NCBI GenBank assembly: GCA_030847615.1
Contig: JAUMIR010000001.1
Coordinates: 443,912,687-443,976,686, forward strand
DNA from: Gambelia wislizenii
Lineage: Eukaryota > Chordata > Lepidosauria > Squamata > Crotaphytidae
Reading direction: 5' to 3'
Length of the DNA stretch: 64,000 bases
The position numbers and the translations under genes are program-made. The notes below the pieces were generated by a model, which made no database searches, was not told where the DNA came from, and saw only the letters and a program-made list of their open reading frames with translations. Positions 1 to 12,900 of this stretch are shown piece by piece. Every line of letters begins with the position of its first letter. Position 1 is the first letter of the stretch.

Positions 1-560
1 TGGGGCCAGGCAGGAATTTTTAACCCTTTTTATAGGGTTTTTTCCACCTACCCCATACTATGGCAAATGGCATTGGGGAATTGGATAAGGGTGATGTCCA
101 AAGTAAAAAGTTAAATCCCATAATTTATCTGTGGCCGGAGGAAGCAGGGAGGTATAGAGTTCAGTGTGCACCTATGGCTCCAATTTGGTGAAGGGTGGTC
201 TCTGTAACTGCCACTTTAGGTCCTATGACTTGGGGGTGGTAAAGGAGACCGACCTACCTTGGGGCTGGCTTGAAGGATAAACCCTCACCTTAAGTCCTGT
301 GACTTGGGTGAGGGACTTTTGGGTTGGCCTTTCACATATGGGCTGGCTGAAGAGCAACCCCAACTTTTGGGGTTCCTCTCTGGGGCTCAGGTGTTTCGCC
401 CTGGGGAAGCTGGGGAGTAAGGTCTGGGAGAGACCTACTGCCTCAGCTGCTCCCACACTAGGTTGCCTCCCCACCCCCACTGAAGATCTATGGAGGGTTA
501 ATAAATAAGTGTAGTTAATAAAGTTCCATTTATTTCATCCCATTTCTTGTGTCTGGTCTC
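1..560 (+). repeat. possible LTR-like segment, unassigned
   Basis: No gene is seen. The stretch has an AATAAA-type signal near 505-525 followed by a T-rich segment ending in a CCCTGAATCA-like sequence, which resembles the R-U5 end of a retroviral-type LTR. No matching left end, target duplication or primer site is visible because the window starts here. This is a weak call; ordinary intergenic or intronic DNA is equally possible. Confidence 0.2.
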
Positions 561-1144
561 TTTATTTCCCTGAATCAGCTGGCAATCAGCTGTGGGAACT
601 GAGAAGCAATTTGGGGAGGTTCTCCAGAGGTGACTACAAATCCAGATGTGCACATGGATGCTGCTATCCCCTCTGGGTTACCATCTTAATCATTTTCTGG
701 GTCATTATAGAAATATTTGTCTTTTGCTGTTTTCATTTGATCAACTCGTCTCTAAAATTCTGGTGCTGTTGATTGTCTGTCCTTGGTTAGAAAGCATCGA
801 ATCTACTGCAGGACTCCAAGTGATGTTTAGGGGCATCTCAGAAGGCGTTTTAAAGCCAAACAAGAATGGAGAAAGGAAACAGTCTTTGCACAGCCCTTAT
901 GACAGAACTGGAGGTTCAAAGGATAGGTCATCTTAATTTAATGCCAGTAAAAACTAATGAGATAAAATGCAGTAAATCTAGATAGTGTGCCTGATAAGTT
1001 CAAATTTATATCAAGAAGCAGTCTCACAAACAGTATGTGGCCATGGATGCTATAGAGCAGTGGTTCTTAAAAACTATCTGATTTGGGAGACTAGCAGTTT
1101 TCCTCCCCCAGGGACCAGTATCATGCTTGTGCCCATTTGCTATA
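561..1144. other. MIA2 intron sequence, nothing recognised
   Basis: No exon, RNA gene or clear repeat is recognised. A possible hAT-type end (a CAGTGGTTCTTAAA stretch) lies near 1055-1070, interrupted by the MITE that follows. Confidence 0.4.
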
Positions 1145-1363
1145 TAGTTGTCCCTTCATATTCGCTGGGGTTTGGTTCCAGGACCCCCCCCCCATGGATA
1201 CCAAAATCCCTGAATACTCAAGTCCCATTCTATGCAGTGGCATAGCAAAATGGTGTCCCTTATACAAGATGGCAAAATCAAGGTTTGCTTTTTGGATTAT
1301 TATTTTTTAAAGAATATTTTCAAGCCGTGAATACTTAAATCCGTGGATATGGAGGGACAGCTG
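1145..1363 (+). mobile_element. pogo/Tigger-type MITE (MER2-like), 219 bp
   Basis: Ends are inverted repeats of the type AGTTGTCCCTTCATATTCG and its complement near 1345-1363. The element is flanked by TA, the pogo/Tc1-mariner target duplication. The interior, with its TCAAGTCCCATT and AAAATGGTGTCCCTTAT stretches, recurs at 17871, 46174 and 56806. It is non-autonomous with no coding capacity. Confidence 0.85.
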
Positions 1364-1365
1364 TA

Positions 1366-2796
1366 GTTGTTTCGTTCTTTCTTGGAAGCTGTCCAGGAAC
1401 TTGCAGCAGATGGTTTAGGGACTGGCACTGGTCCATGGATTGTCACTTGGAGTAGAGCTGCTTATAGAGTACACATTCCCTTGTGAATCATGTCTTTCAG
1501 AATCTCTTATTGTAAAAATAAATCCTTTAATCTAATCTGGCTTTGTTGCAGTGCCAGTTTAATAAATGTTCGGAGTGCACTCTGTTGCTTTTTTCTAATG
1601 TTAGACTGCTGTGTGATAATAGCACTGCATTTAGTCGAACGTGGTACGATTGCACAACCAGTCTTCTAGTCAAGAACAAAACAAAAAACCATCCCTCTCA
1701 TTTCACTTTTCTAAGGCACCTTAGTTTTATTGAGAGGTTCAAACAAAAGGAATCTAAGAGTTTGCCCACACAGCATTTCTTTCTCAGCTGAATTACCTTT
1801 GTCATCACACTAAAACAGAACCTAGGGGGGAAAGGTTCCAGCTAGTATGGCTGGTTTAGGCAGCCAGTGCTATCTTGTACTATGCTTCTCCTGCTAATCC
1901 TGCTAAGAGTATGGCCTGTTGTTTTAAACAGCACCACCCCATAAAATATGTGGGGGGCCCAGGCATGTTAGCATTTCATAGCTACTCTGTCTGGGGATAC
2001 TCTAATTAAAAACCCCTTTTCCTAGCGTAGGCATCATGTACAGATTAAAAATGCTGTTGAATGTTAACAGATGAACAGGTATCCCCCACTTTTCAGCAAC
2101 TTGTTTTTTGATGTGCTACTGTTTCAACAGATCTATTTTATAGCCATGTACTGCACTTTTGACCCTTGGTCCACTATTTTGACCACAGGCTGCTTTCTTT
2201 TCTCTCAGTTGACATGGAATGCTGTTTTTTGGTCCTCTCTGTCTACTCAGGGTGCTGTCTCCCCCTCAGTCAACTTGGCACCATCTAGTGTTCAGTCTTG
2301 CATTTGCAAGCTAAAAAAAACCTGGGGTTCCGCGTTCCAATCAATTCCACTTTCTGACAGTGTTGTGGTCCCTAACCCGTCAGTCAGATAGATAAGCAGT
2401 GACTTCCTGTACATCTTTAACCATAGAAGCCTTAATGGAGTTACAATGCACACAGATTACTTATGATTAAGAAAGAGCCGACAACAAGATACTTAAAACC
2501 AAGCTTACATCCTAAACTTAAATTTAGTCCGTTTTCCAGCACACCAGCATACATTATCATCTGCAGCACTTTGGAATCTGGCCCTTTCTTAACAATCTAG
2601 TTACACTATTTGAATTGAGTGAGTGTACTTTACCTTTTGTGTCATTAAGCTGAGGTTTGGCCTTCTAATAGACTGTTGTTTTATGCTGTAAATGAAAAGA
2701 TTACAGACTTTCCACTAGACATGTATTTTGTATTTTAAGAAATAGTAGCATTTGATCAGTCCCCTCCCTTTTTTTTTTCTTTTCTTTTTTTTACAG
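1366..2796. other. MIA2 intron sequence, no gene recognised
   Basis: AT-rich intron DNA. The part up to about 1460 could be the second half of a decayed hAT element split by the MITE at 1145-1363. The last 30 bases are a strong T-rich polypyrimidine tract leading to the exon acceptor at 2795-2796. Confidence 0.4.
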
Positions 2797-2864
2797 TTGA
2801 CAGCCCGGGCAGCTGAAAGACACCTCAATGATTTAAGAAAAGAAAATTTGCACAATAGACAAAA
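2797..2864 (+). CDS. MIA2: MIA2 coding exon, end of coiled coil
   Basis: The acceptor TTTTTTACAG ends at 2796 and the donor GTAAGT starts at 2865. It encodes 22 residues plus two bases ([20 protein letters not shown]...), the heptad-rich end of the cTAGE5 coiled coil. Confidence 0.92.
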
Positions 2865-3927
2865 GTAAGTATATAGGTTTTCATGCCCCAAAAAGCATGA
2901 TTTTCAGTTATTGTTTGGTCACTATATGACATCTGGATTCAGTATTACCCCCTATGTGTTAGTTAAATTAAATGAGTTAGCTTAATGATTTCATATCTGT
3001 CATAGAGGCAGCAACATTGAGTGTCTTTGACCACTTGAAATGACAACAATGGGTTCTGATGTAATTTTTGCTGACATGTAATACTGCAGGTTGGGCCTCG
3101 CTGGCATGTGATATTAACCATAATTTGTATAGGAACAAACTACAGTTGTCCCTTTACATTCGCGGCTTTGACTTTCAAGGTTTTATGTATTCGCGGAAAT
3201 TCCTTTCCCCCCCTGCTCTCCCCAACACAGCCTCTGAGCATTTAAGGAGGAAAACTTCTTGCACACATAAACACACAGGGAAGATCCCAGCAAGCAAGCA
3301 ACCCCCACACCAGCCTCAGAGGGTCTAAGGCCAAGCAAAGTACCCCCCTTGCCACTCCCTCTCTGTGTTTTAACAAACTGAATGGCTTCTTTAAAACTCA
3401 CATTTCGCCCCATGTCTCCTCATGGCCCAAAGTAAAGCACAGCAGCAAACTGAATTGCTTCTTTAAAACTCACATTTCGAACCTTTCCTACACACATTCA
3501 CACACAGGGAAGGTGCGGGTGGCATCTCCCAGCAAGCAACTGACCCAGCCTCTGAGCATTTAAGGAGGAAAGCTTGTGTGCTCGCAGTATGGGACTGTGC
3601 TTTTCTTTCGGCCAGCAGGAAGCTTTCCTCCTTAAATGCTCAGAGGCTGGGTCCGGTTGCTTGCTGGGAGATCCCACCCGCACCTTCCCTGTGTGTGAAT
3701 GTCTGTAGGAAAGGTTCGAAATGTGAGTTTTAAAGAAGCAATTCAGTTTGCCACTGTGCTTTACTTTGGGCCATGAGGAGACATGGGGGCGAAATGTGAG
3801 TTTTAAAGAAGCCATTCGGTTTGTTAAAAAACAGAGAGGGGAGTGGCAAGGGGGGGACTTTGCTTGCGTGCTCACAGCATGGGGCTGTGATTTTCTTTCC
3901 TCCTTAAATGCTCAGAGGCTGGGTCAG

Positions 3928-3958
<31 letters not shown>

Positions 3959-6900
3959 TTAGGAAGGCTGCTTTTATTCACGTTTTTTTCACTTTCGTGG
4001 GGGTCTTGTTCCCATAACCCCCGCGAATGTGAAGGGATGACTGTACTCCTTCTGCTTCTTGCAAGTACAGTTGCCCCTCCACATTCGCGAACTCGGCATT
4101 CGGAGTTTTGATTATTTGCAATTTTGGGAGGGCCCCCCCGCCCCCCCAACCATGACACGGGTCCTCCGGAGGCCCCGTGAAAACCCTGGAAGGGAGCGGG
4201 GAGGGCCGGGGAGGCCTCCACGGGGCCTTCGGAGACCCCCCGGAGGCCTCATGAATGCCTGGGGAGGGAGGGGGGAGGGCCACGGAGGCCTCCTCTGGGC
4301 CTTGGGAGGGTCTCTGGAGGCCCCGTGAAGGCCTTGGGAGGGAGTGGGGAGTCCGGGGAAAGCGACTATGGGGCCTCCGGAGGCCCCATGGTCGCTTTGG
4401 CGGGGGAAAGGGAGCAATCAATATTCGCGGTTTTTTGACATTCGCGGGGGTCTGTGGAACCTAACCCCCGCGAATGTGAAGGGACAACTGTATGTTGATC
4501 TTGTAGAATCAGTCAACAGTAGCTTTTTAAAATGTGCATAAACACAGCTGCGCTGGGCAGGGCACATTTCTAGGATGGAGGGCCATCGCCACCCAAAAAT
4601 AGTACTCTACGGTGAACTTGCCACGGTTCAGCGTAAGAGGGGTGCTCCAAAAAAGCGATACAAGGACTCCCTGAAACAACATCTCAGGCTCGGCCGAATT
4701 GATCACCAACAATGGTCCACCCTGGCCTCACATCAGGAGGCATGGAGACGCACTATCCACAGTGCTGCAGCCTTATTTGAGAACTCACGCTGAACAAGTC
4801 TTGAAGAGAAACGACAATGCAGAAAGAATCACAACCCGGAAACATCACCCAAGGAGACCTTCTGCTGTGCTTTCTGCAACTGGACTTGTTTATCTCGGAT
4901 TGGCCTTTTTAGTCATCAGTGCACTTGCAGAAAGCGTGAGATGAGTCCTTCCTGAATCTTCGTTTGCGAAGAAAAGCTAGAGAGAGAGAGAAATGCTGCA
5001 TTAATAAACACAGTTAGTGTGAAAATAACTTCTTTTGAAACCCTTGAGAGCAGTTTCTTGGTAAATGTATTTAGAATTTGAAGATAAATTACTTCATTAA
5101 AAAAAACTAAATACAAAACATCCTCTGGGATATATTGGACATTCATAATAAAACACTGATTAAAGCACTGAGTGTTTAAATGCTAGCCTATGAACTGAAT
5201 CTGGGTTTGTCAAGGGTCAGTCTGAACATAGGTACAGTTGGGTATCTGAGTGCATTGTAGATAGAAGGCCTGGGATCTAGAAAGTATTTTGTGCAAGTGG
5301 AAGAGACATTGTCTGCACACATCTCCTCACTGTGACATCTGCTGATACGTTTTCCCCATCTGATGACGCCCTCTGCACCACATCCTCTGCTTTTATGGAA
5401 GTTCCCTTCAGGAGCACCTTTGTGAGGTGGGAGCACAAGTGCCCAGGAAGAAAGAGGGGAAAAGGTCTCATGCATTTATTACTTGTGCCTCTCTGGATCA
5501 AGCCCAGTTACATCACAGTTTCAGATGCTGTGGCAGTAGCTGTATTGCATTCCAAGTGCGCGTTTGTTTTTGGCACTGCAAACCTTTGGCTCAAGGTTTT
5601 TATATTTTATTTAAACAATCCCATCTAATGTAATAATTAGTGCTTGTAATTTGTTTCAGTCAGCTTTATTTCTTGTATCAGCTGATCAACAGAGTTGTAG
5701 AAAAAGAAATACAGAAGTTATCAAACTTTTGTTCTTTCCTTCAGATTAACAGAAGCAGAATTTAAATACGATCTTTTGGAAAAAGATCCTTATGCTCTTG
5801 ATGTTCCAGTTAGACCATTTGGCAGAGGTAAATTACCTTGTTAAATATCTATATCTATCTTATTTGAAATATAGACAGTTCTTGATTGCATTTAGTGAAA
5901 TACCAGTTGAAGCATAGCTGGCTGTTTATACATGTGGACATCATCTGCATGTAATTGAATTATAGCACCAATTGCATATATTGTTTTAATTCCCAATATA
6001 ATCTTCCCTTTTCTTCTCAAATAAAGGTGTGAAGCATTCCTTGAAGATTACTTAAAAGTGACTTCCTTAGCTATTTATTCAAGAATTCAGAATAAGGGCA
6101 GCCAATTGACTTTTGTGTCCCAAGTTAGTTTTAAACTTAAGACTTAATCTGAGAAGTAAACTTGTTGTTTTTATATCCATTAACTCTAATCTTGTGGATT
6201 TTAGTATTTTGTTTTAACTGTTCCAGAACATTCCCCATATGGACCCTCACCAATGGGCAGACCTTCATCTGAAACAAGAGCTTTTCTTTCCCCTCCAACC
6301 TTATTGGAGGGTCCCTTAAGATTTTCACCTGTGCTTCCAGGTGGAGGAGGAAGAGGTACAATTCTTAAATTTGAAAACTTCAACTATTACAGATTCTCTC
6401 TCCTCTTAGTCTGTCCCTCCTTTCTTGCTAATGGAACTGTGGAAATAAGTTAAAAAGAACCCTTTTAAGCTTATGTTTGAATCATCCACATAAGTGCTCT
6501 CTGACATATAGTGTAGGGCAGCATTAGTCACACCTTCTGGATTTTATATACTAAAAGTTATTTCTATCAAACGGTGAGCTGGATCCAAAAGTTCTCTTAT
6601 GCATGTGAAAAAGATCTTCTGCTAATGAAAGGATTCTTTTATACTTTCCCTACTGCTCCTCTGAGAATAGTGAAACTAAATCCAGGTTTCCTTTAGGCCA
6701 TATACAGCCATTTGTGGAATGGTGCCTGTAGTTATTTCCTCTCTGTTCCAAGGTTTCTTTGGGTTCAACCCTTTATTGTCCACTGTTTTCTGATTTGTCA
6801 TCTGAATGCCAGTGAATGAATGGCAGTGAACTTTTGTTAGCTATGTGGCTTTTGTAACTCAAGAGTAGCATTGAAGTCAGTGCCTGAAGAAAAGCATAAA

Positions 6901-9900
6901 ACCAAAGTGTTTTATTTTTAAAAATGAATTTACTTTAAAATCCAGTATTGCTCATTCATTTGACTAATAAAATAGAACTAAGTGGCACCTTTAAAACTAA
7001 GAAAATGGGAGTAGGAAGCATAAGTCTTTTATATCACCACTTGTACCATGAACATATGAGTATACTTGCAGTTTAAGCTGTTGATTGCAGGAAAAGAAAC
7101 AAGATGAGTTTTCTTCTTAACTGATGAAAATTGACAGTGTGTGATGAATAAATCTCAGCAGCTGCTATTTTCTGGCTTTTGTTAGAGAGGGTGACAGAAA
7201 CATGTCAGTTGGCTGGATTTAAAGTACAGCTATACTCTGAAATGACTCTATTCAGAACCTAAATTATCACAACAGAATAGGTGAGAAACTAAGCCAGACC
7301 ACTATTTGGAAGCCAGAGCATAAATCATACTTGAAAAGCTTGTGGAGTTAGTTATAAATGGAAAATATTCTAGTGTAGTTTGCACTATTCTCCTACTTGT
7401 TTCATTTTTATTCTGATCTACTCTACTAAATGGGGGATAACTCTATTGTAATTTCTTTTGGTTATTTTCTTACTTAAAAGGTGCAATCTCTGGTTTAAGA
7501 ATAAAGATTGAATTTGATGGGGCCTGTTCATGCTGCTGGGGGCGGGCAGGCGAGGAGCAGGATTTGGGCTCTGAGGAGGGGGACCTTTGCCAAGATGTTG
7601 CCAACACTGATTAGGCTGATGAAAAGGCTTTAACATTCTTTCTTTCTATCTTTGCTCAGGGAGAGGAATCTGAATATAATGTAGATTTTGTTTCAGCATG
7701 ATTTGTTTATTCTCTCCTACAGCAGTTACCTTAGTACTAAATATACTTTTGATTGACTGGGCACTTGTACCCCTGCTGGAAAAAAACAGACCACAAGTCA
7801 TCAGGAAGGGGCTTCTGAGGCCCATCTGTGGTGTTCTGCAGTATGACTTAATGAGTGGGTTCTGTCGTGCTACACATCACTTCTCCCCTAAAGTGGCTAC
7901 AAGGAGAGCTAAACCTTTGCTTCATGCTTGAATAACTGCAGTTTGTTGTTTAATTTGAATCTGGAAAAAAACTCTGAAGAAAAAAAAACACAGTAGAAAT
8001 TAACCAAACAAGCCAGCATCACATCACTGAGTATGAACCAGGCACATTTAATCAAGCTGTAGTAAAAATTAACCAAAGTTTTTTGTGTTCATATGAAACA
8101 ACAAGCTGCAGCTAATCAAGAATGGAAGTGCAATTTTCCAGTCTTGTTGGTGATGCTCTATCCTATTACAACAAACATGGCTTGTGTTGGCTTCCAAACT
8201 GGCTCAGTGTTTCAGGATATCAAGGTTTGCATTCTTGCAGGCTCAGTGAAAATGGTGCCAACAGATGTCCCAAGTGGTTGAATCTATTTTAACTTGTTCA
8301 TTTAGGATCAAGAGGACCAGGGAATGCTGGCACCTTTGACATCAGTAATGAAAGAGGAGAGATGAATTGTGATCCACACAGACCACCTTCTGACACCGGA
8401 TCTCTGTCGCCTCCATGGGATAGAGATCACCGGATAAATCCTTCTCATACAGGTAACTAAATGTAGTCCAATATTCTTTGGCAGATACTATAAATTTTAT
8501 TATTTTTTCACCATTTTATAGTTTGTAAAGCTTTATTCTGTTTTAGTCTATGCCATTAACAACAACAAAAAAAAATTGGAGAAAACAGTGTTTTACACCA
8601 AAACTCAAGTTTATCTGGAGGGGCACCCTAAATTGAGAATAGAAGTAACGTGGTGGGAAAATACAGTACAGTCGTCCCTTCACATTCGCGGGGGTTACGT
8701 TCCACAGACCCCCGCGAATGTGAAAAATCCGCGAATAACGACTGCCCTCCCCCTCCCCCACCATAGCGAACATGGGGCCTCCGGAGGCCCCATAGTCGCT
8801 TTCCCCAGCCTCCCCAGGGCCTCCGGAGACCCTCCTGAGGCCCCGTGGACGCCTCCCCAGCCCTCCCCCCTCCCGCCCAAGCCCTCAACGGGGCCTCCGG
8901 AGAGTCTCGGGAGGCCCCGCGGAGGCCTCCCCAGCCCTCCCCACTCCCCCCCAAGGCCTTCGTGGGGCCCCGCGGAGGCCTCCCCAGCCCTCCCCCCTCC
9001 CTCCCAAAGCCTTCGCGGGGCCCTGTGGATGCCTCCCCAGCCCTCCCCCCTCCCTCCCAAGGCCTTCACGGGGCCCGGCGGAGGCCTCCCTGGCCCTCCC
9101 CCTCCCTCCCAAGGCCTTCGCGGGGCCCCGTGGAGGCCTCCCTGGCCCTCGGCCCTCCCTCCCCGGGCCTTCGTGGGGCCTAGCAAGGCACCGCGGAGGC
9201 CTCTCCCGGCCCACCCCCTCCCTCCCCGGGCCTTCGTGGAGCCTAGCAAGGCCCGCGGAGGCCTCTCCCGGCCCTCCCCCCTCCCTCCCTGGGCCTTCGT
9301 GGGGCCTAGCAAGGCCCCGCGGAGGCCTCTCCCGGCCCTCGCCCCTCCCTCCCCGACCTTCGTGGGGCCTAGCAAGGCCCCACGGAGGCCTCTCCCGGCC
9401 CTCGCCCCTCCCTCCCTGGGCCTTCGTGGGGCCTAGCAAGGCCCCGCGGAGGCCTCTCCCAGCCCTCCCCCCTCCCTCCCCAGGCCTTCATGGGGCCTCC
9501 GGAGACGCTCCGGAGGCCCCATGGAGGCCTCCCCAGCCCTCCCCCAGGCCTTCATGGGGTCTCCGGGGCGTCTCCGGAGGCCCCATGGAGGCCTCCCCGG
9601 CCCTCCCCAGCCCTCCCCCAGGCCTTCATGGGGCCTCCCCGGCCCTCCCTGCTCCCTCCCAGGGCTTTCACGGGGCCTCCAGAGGCCCCGTGTCACGGTT
9701 TTGGGGGGGCCCAGGGGGGCCCTCCCAAAACCGCGAATAATCAAAACCGCGAATGTCAAGTTCGCGAATGTGGAGGGGCGACTGTATTGCTTTATGGTCA
9801 GTGAAAATGAATCAAAAAGATTAGGACTTATTTTCTTTAGAATACAATGTAATACTTAGACCAGTCATTCAGTTTCCTTGCACAACAAAAGTTTGACTGA

Positions 9901-12900
9901 GGGAGGGTAACTGGGGAGAACAATCAAGATACCAGCTATTTCAAGTTTCCATAGAGCCATGGAAAGCTTTAAGGGTGCTTGCTGAAAAAATATATTTATT
10001 TTTTAATCCGTAGAATCATTTTTTTAAATCAGTAAAATAAACTGAGTTTAAAGAAGTTGCATTTTCTCATCAGCAGCAAACTCGTGCATTGTGTTGAGTA
10101 TCTGTGATGACCCTGTCATTACTCAAAATAGCCAGACAATTCTAGCAGCAGAAATTGTTTATTAAGCTGAAGACGTCAGTCCTAGGTTTTTGCCCAGAAT
10201 GAGGCTACAGGAAAAAGTTATAGTTTTAAAACTCAAGCCCCTCCTTCCATTCCCCCTCTTACATTCCATTCTCACTTGTTAAATGTCACTGGCCTTGAAC
10301 CACCCTGTGAAGGCACATCAAAGGATCTCAGACCAGGCATCTATCTGCCTGGTACTATCTAGTCCTTCCTTTCTGGGAACAGAAAGAAACCTAACTATAA
10401 CAAAAGATAACAATCCTCTTCCCAGCTACTTGGTAACAAGCATAGCATGGTTCCCTAATTAGCTACAAAGCAAAGCATAGTATAGGCCCCATCAGCCCAA
10501 TACATGGCAGAGGCCTAGAAAGCATGAAAGTCTAAAAGACTGAGAGGCTGAAAGGCCACTGACAGTATCTTTATAAAATTTGGCTCTGCACATGCCAGTT
10601 GTAGGTAGCTATTTAAAAAGTCACATTTTAAAACTGTGCATATTTTAAAACTGTTTCATTTTTAAAAAAATATAACTTGAAGAGGGTATTAAACTGGTAT
10701 AATATCTCCTTAGAATTTGGAAGGGATGACTAAGGGACTTTTCAGCACCCTTCACTAGACCTCACTGCTTGCTCATATGTAGTAATTTGCTTTGGGTCCT
10801 ATTGGTTGAAAACACCCACTTGATTAATTTTTTCTCTCTGCACGAAATCCTTTTGAATTATCAGGTCCCCTTGGTTGACAGAGAGCAGCTAGATGAAAAG
10901 TACTGGCATCATCTAAATTAATGCTCTTTAAACAATTAAGAAGTCTGTCAGGACATGGAACAACTTCAGCCTGAGCACCTTCACTAACATGCTACAAATT
11001 ATAGGCACTGCATTTCCGTGCATTGACTGACAATGATTGAACTTTACTTCATCACCAACTTGCATTTTAACACTGTCTTGAAGTTTTTCACATGAAAAAA
11101 AAAAGATTTTTTGCTGTCACACTTTGCATAATTTATATAACCAAATTATCTTTCACACATTCCATGATGCCTCTATAGAAAGGTGTAATGTTACAAGTCA
11201 TTTGACCATTCTGACCAAGGATACAAGCTGGACTTGTAACTTTACAATCTCACCTTTCTGTAGACAGTCTCTCTTCTTGCCATACCAACTTCAAAACTAC
11301 ATAATTATACCAGTTCAAAAAGGATAGACTTTACATTTACTGTAGTTTCTTCACCAGTTCTTCCCTGATTTTCACTCTGATTTGGATCTATATTCCTTAG
11401 AAGGTAAATTACTGTACCCATACAGATAGTTAAATGAACTTCATCCTTGATGCCATTCACTGCATGTCTTATTCACTTTCTCTACACTGATGTGTTTTCT
11501 TTGCCCTTTGATAAGCTGTATTCAACAGTGTTTTAAAGTTCCAGACTATTGATCATACCACAGAATTCACTGTAACAGGAGATTACCTTACTGCAATTGC
11601 CTGTTTCAAGAAATCTAGAGTTATCTCTTAGAATTGCCACATATCCCAATGTGGAATTGTAGTTTCTACCAAGCATGCAGACAAACATACCCTTGCAACC
11701 AAGTTTTTTTAATGTCAGATACTGTAAATTCAATCTTTTCTCCTATCTAAGCGCCTTGCAAAGCTTTAGCCTGGGAGGAAAAGGTCAGATTCTCCCCACA
11801 GATAGCATAAGTATATTTCCTCTTCAGATTCTTTCTCTTAGGCTTTATTCAGACTAGTGGATTTGGCAGAAGTGCCTTTCTTTTCTGTAGTGCCCACAAA
11901 GTGATGATCTGATGGTGTGTGGAATGACACAATGCCCTTTGGAAGTTTAAAAAACATCCTTATAGCATTTCTTTGAGCAGACAGAATGTTGGGGACTATT
12001 CTGCCTCTTGTGGAGCTGATTGCCATCTTGAAATTTCAGTGAAGTGTAAGAATCTTTGGGTGTATTTGTTAACATATTTAACCAAGGCCATTTCTCTGCC
12101 ACAGTCACACCCTTTTCTAGCTCTACTAGTGAATTGGAAAGTATTGGGAAGAACTTCAATATTAGTGGTTTATTCCAATTTGTCACACTGTCTGTTGAAA
12201 TGTTGAATTGAATGTGGTTACCATCCAAATGCTTGTTTGATTTTTTTTACCATGTTCAAATGGAAATTTTTCAGTAATAACAAAGTCAGATTAGGTACAC
12301 CCAGGTAGTGGTTCATTCAGATTTTTATTGGATTCTTATGGAATGGCTTTGATTACTATTTCTTCAAAGTGTTCAGTGTTGGTATTTTCAAAAATAACAG
12401 TTCCTTGAAGCATAGATAGCTCTTCCATTACTCACTATTTCTTTACCATTTCCATCTTTGATTGCAAACTCCACATCATCTCCAGGCTATAAGACTTCTA
12501 GGTCATCTTTAAATTTGCTACAGTGAAAGAATATATCCTTTAACAATTTCAGCCCTTTCAGTTAATTCAAAAGCTTTTGCATCGAAGAAACTACTCACAT
12601 CCACTAATCTTGTTCTTTTTCTAAAGCATAATATTATGAGCACTTAACAGCACCTGTGTATTTACTTGTACCAATAGTAATCTTTCTATCTGGATGTTTC
12701 CTTCAGTGAATACAGTAAATGAATTTCGTGTTTAGACTTGGGTCCTGTCACTAAGATACCTCATTATGTATATAGAAATATTCTAAAATCCAAAACACCT
12801 CTACTCCCAAGAATTTTGGATAAGGGATATTAAACCTGTAATAGCAGTTGGTTTTCCAGTTCACCAATCAGAAGATATTTAAAATCCAACATAAACTTCT

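Noticed and set aside
3140..3930. CRISPR-like or satellite array because of repeated TTTAAAACTCACATTTCG and GAGCATTTAAGGAGG blocks
   Set aside because: Blocks occur in inverted arms of one palindromic transposon, and the genome is vertebrate.
3978..4464. Overlapping open frames of up to about 150 codons on both strands
   Set aside because: Same GC-rich MITE core composition; no protein family resemblance.
5188..5628. Overlapping open frames on both strands in a MIA2 intron
   Set aside because: No family resemblance, no splice context, and codon pattern unlike the real exons.
8576..9759. Long proline/arginine/glycine-rich open frames on both strands
   Set aside because: They arise because the 63-64 bp GC-rich repeat unit is a multiple of, or near, three and lacks stops; same region is open in several frames and sits inside a TA-flanked MITE.
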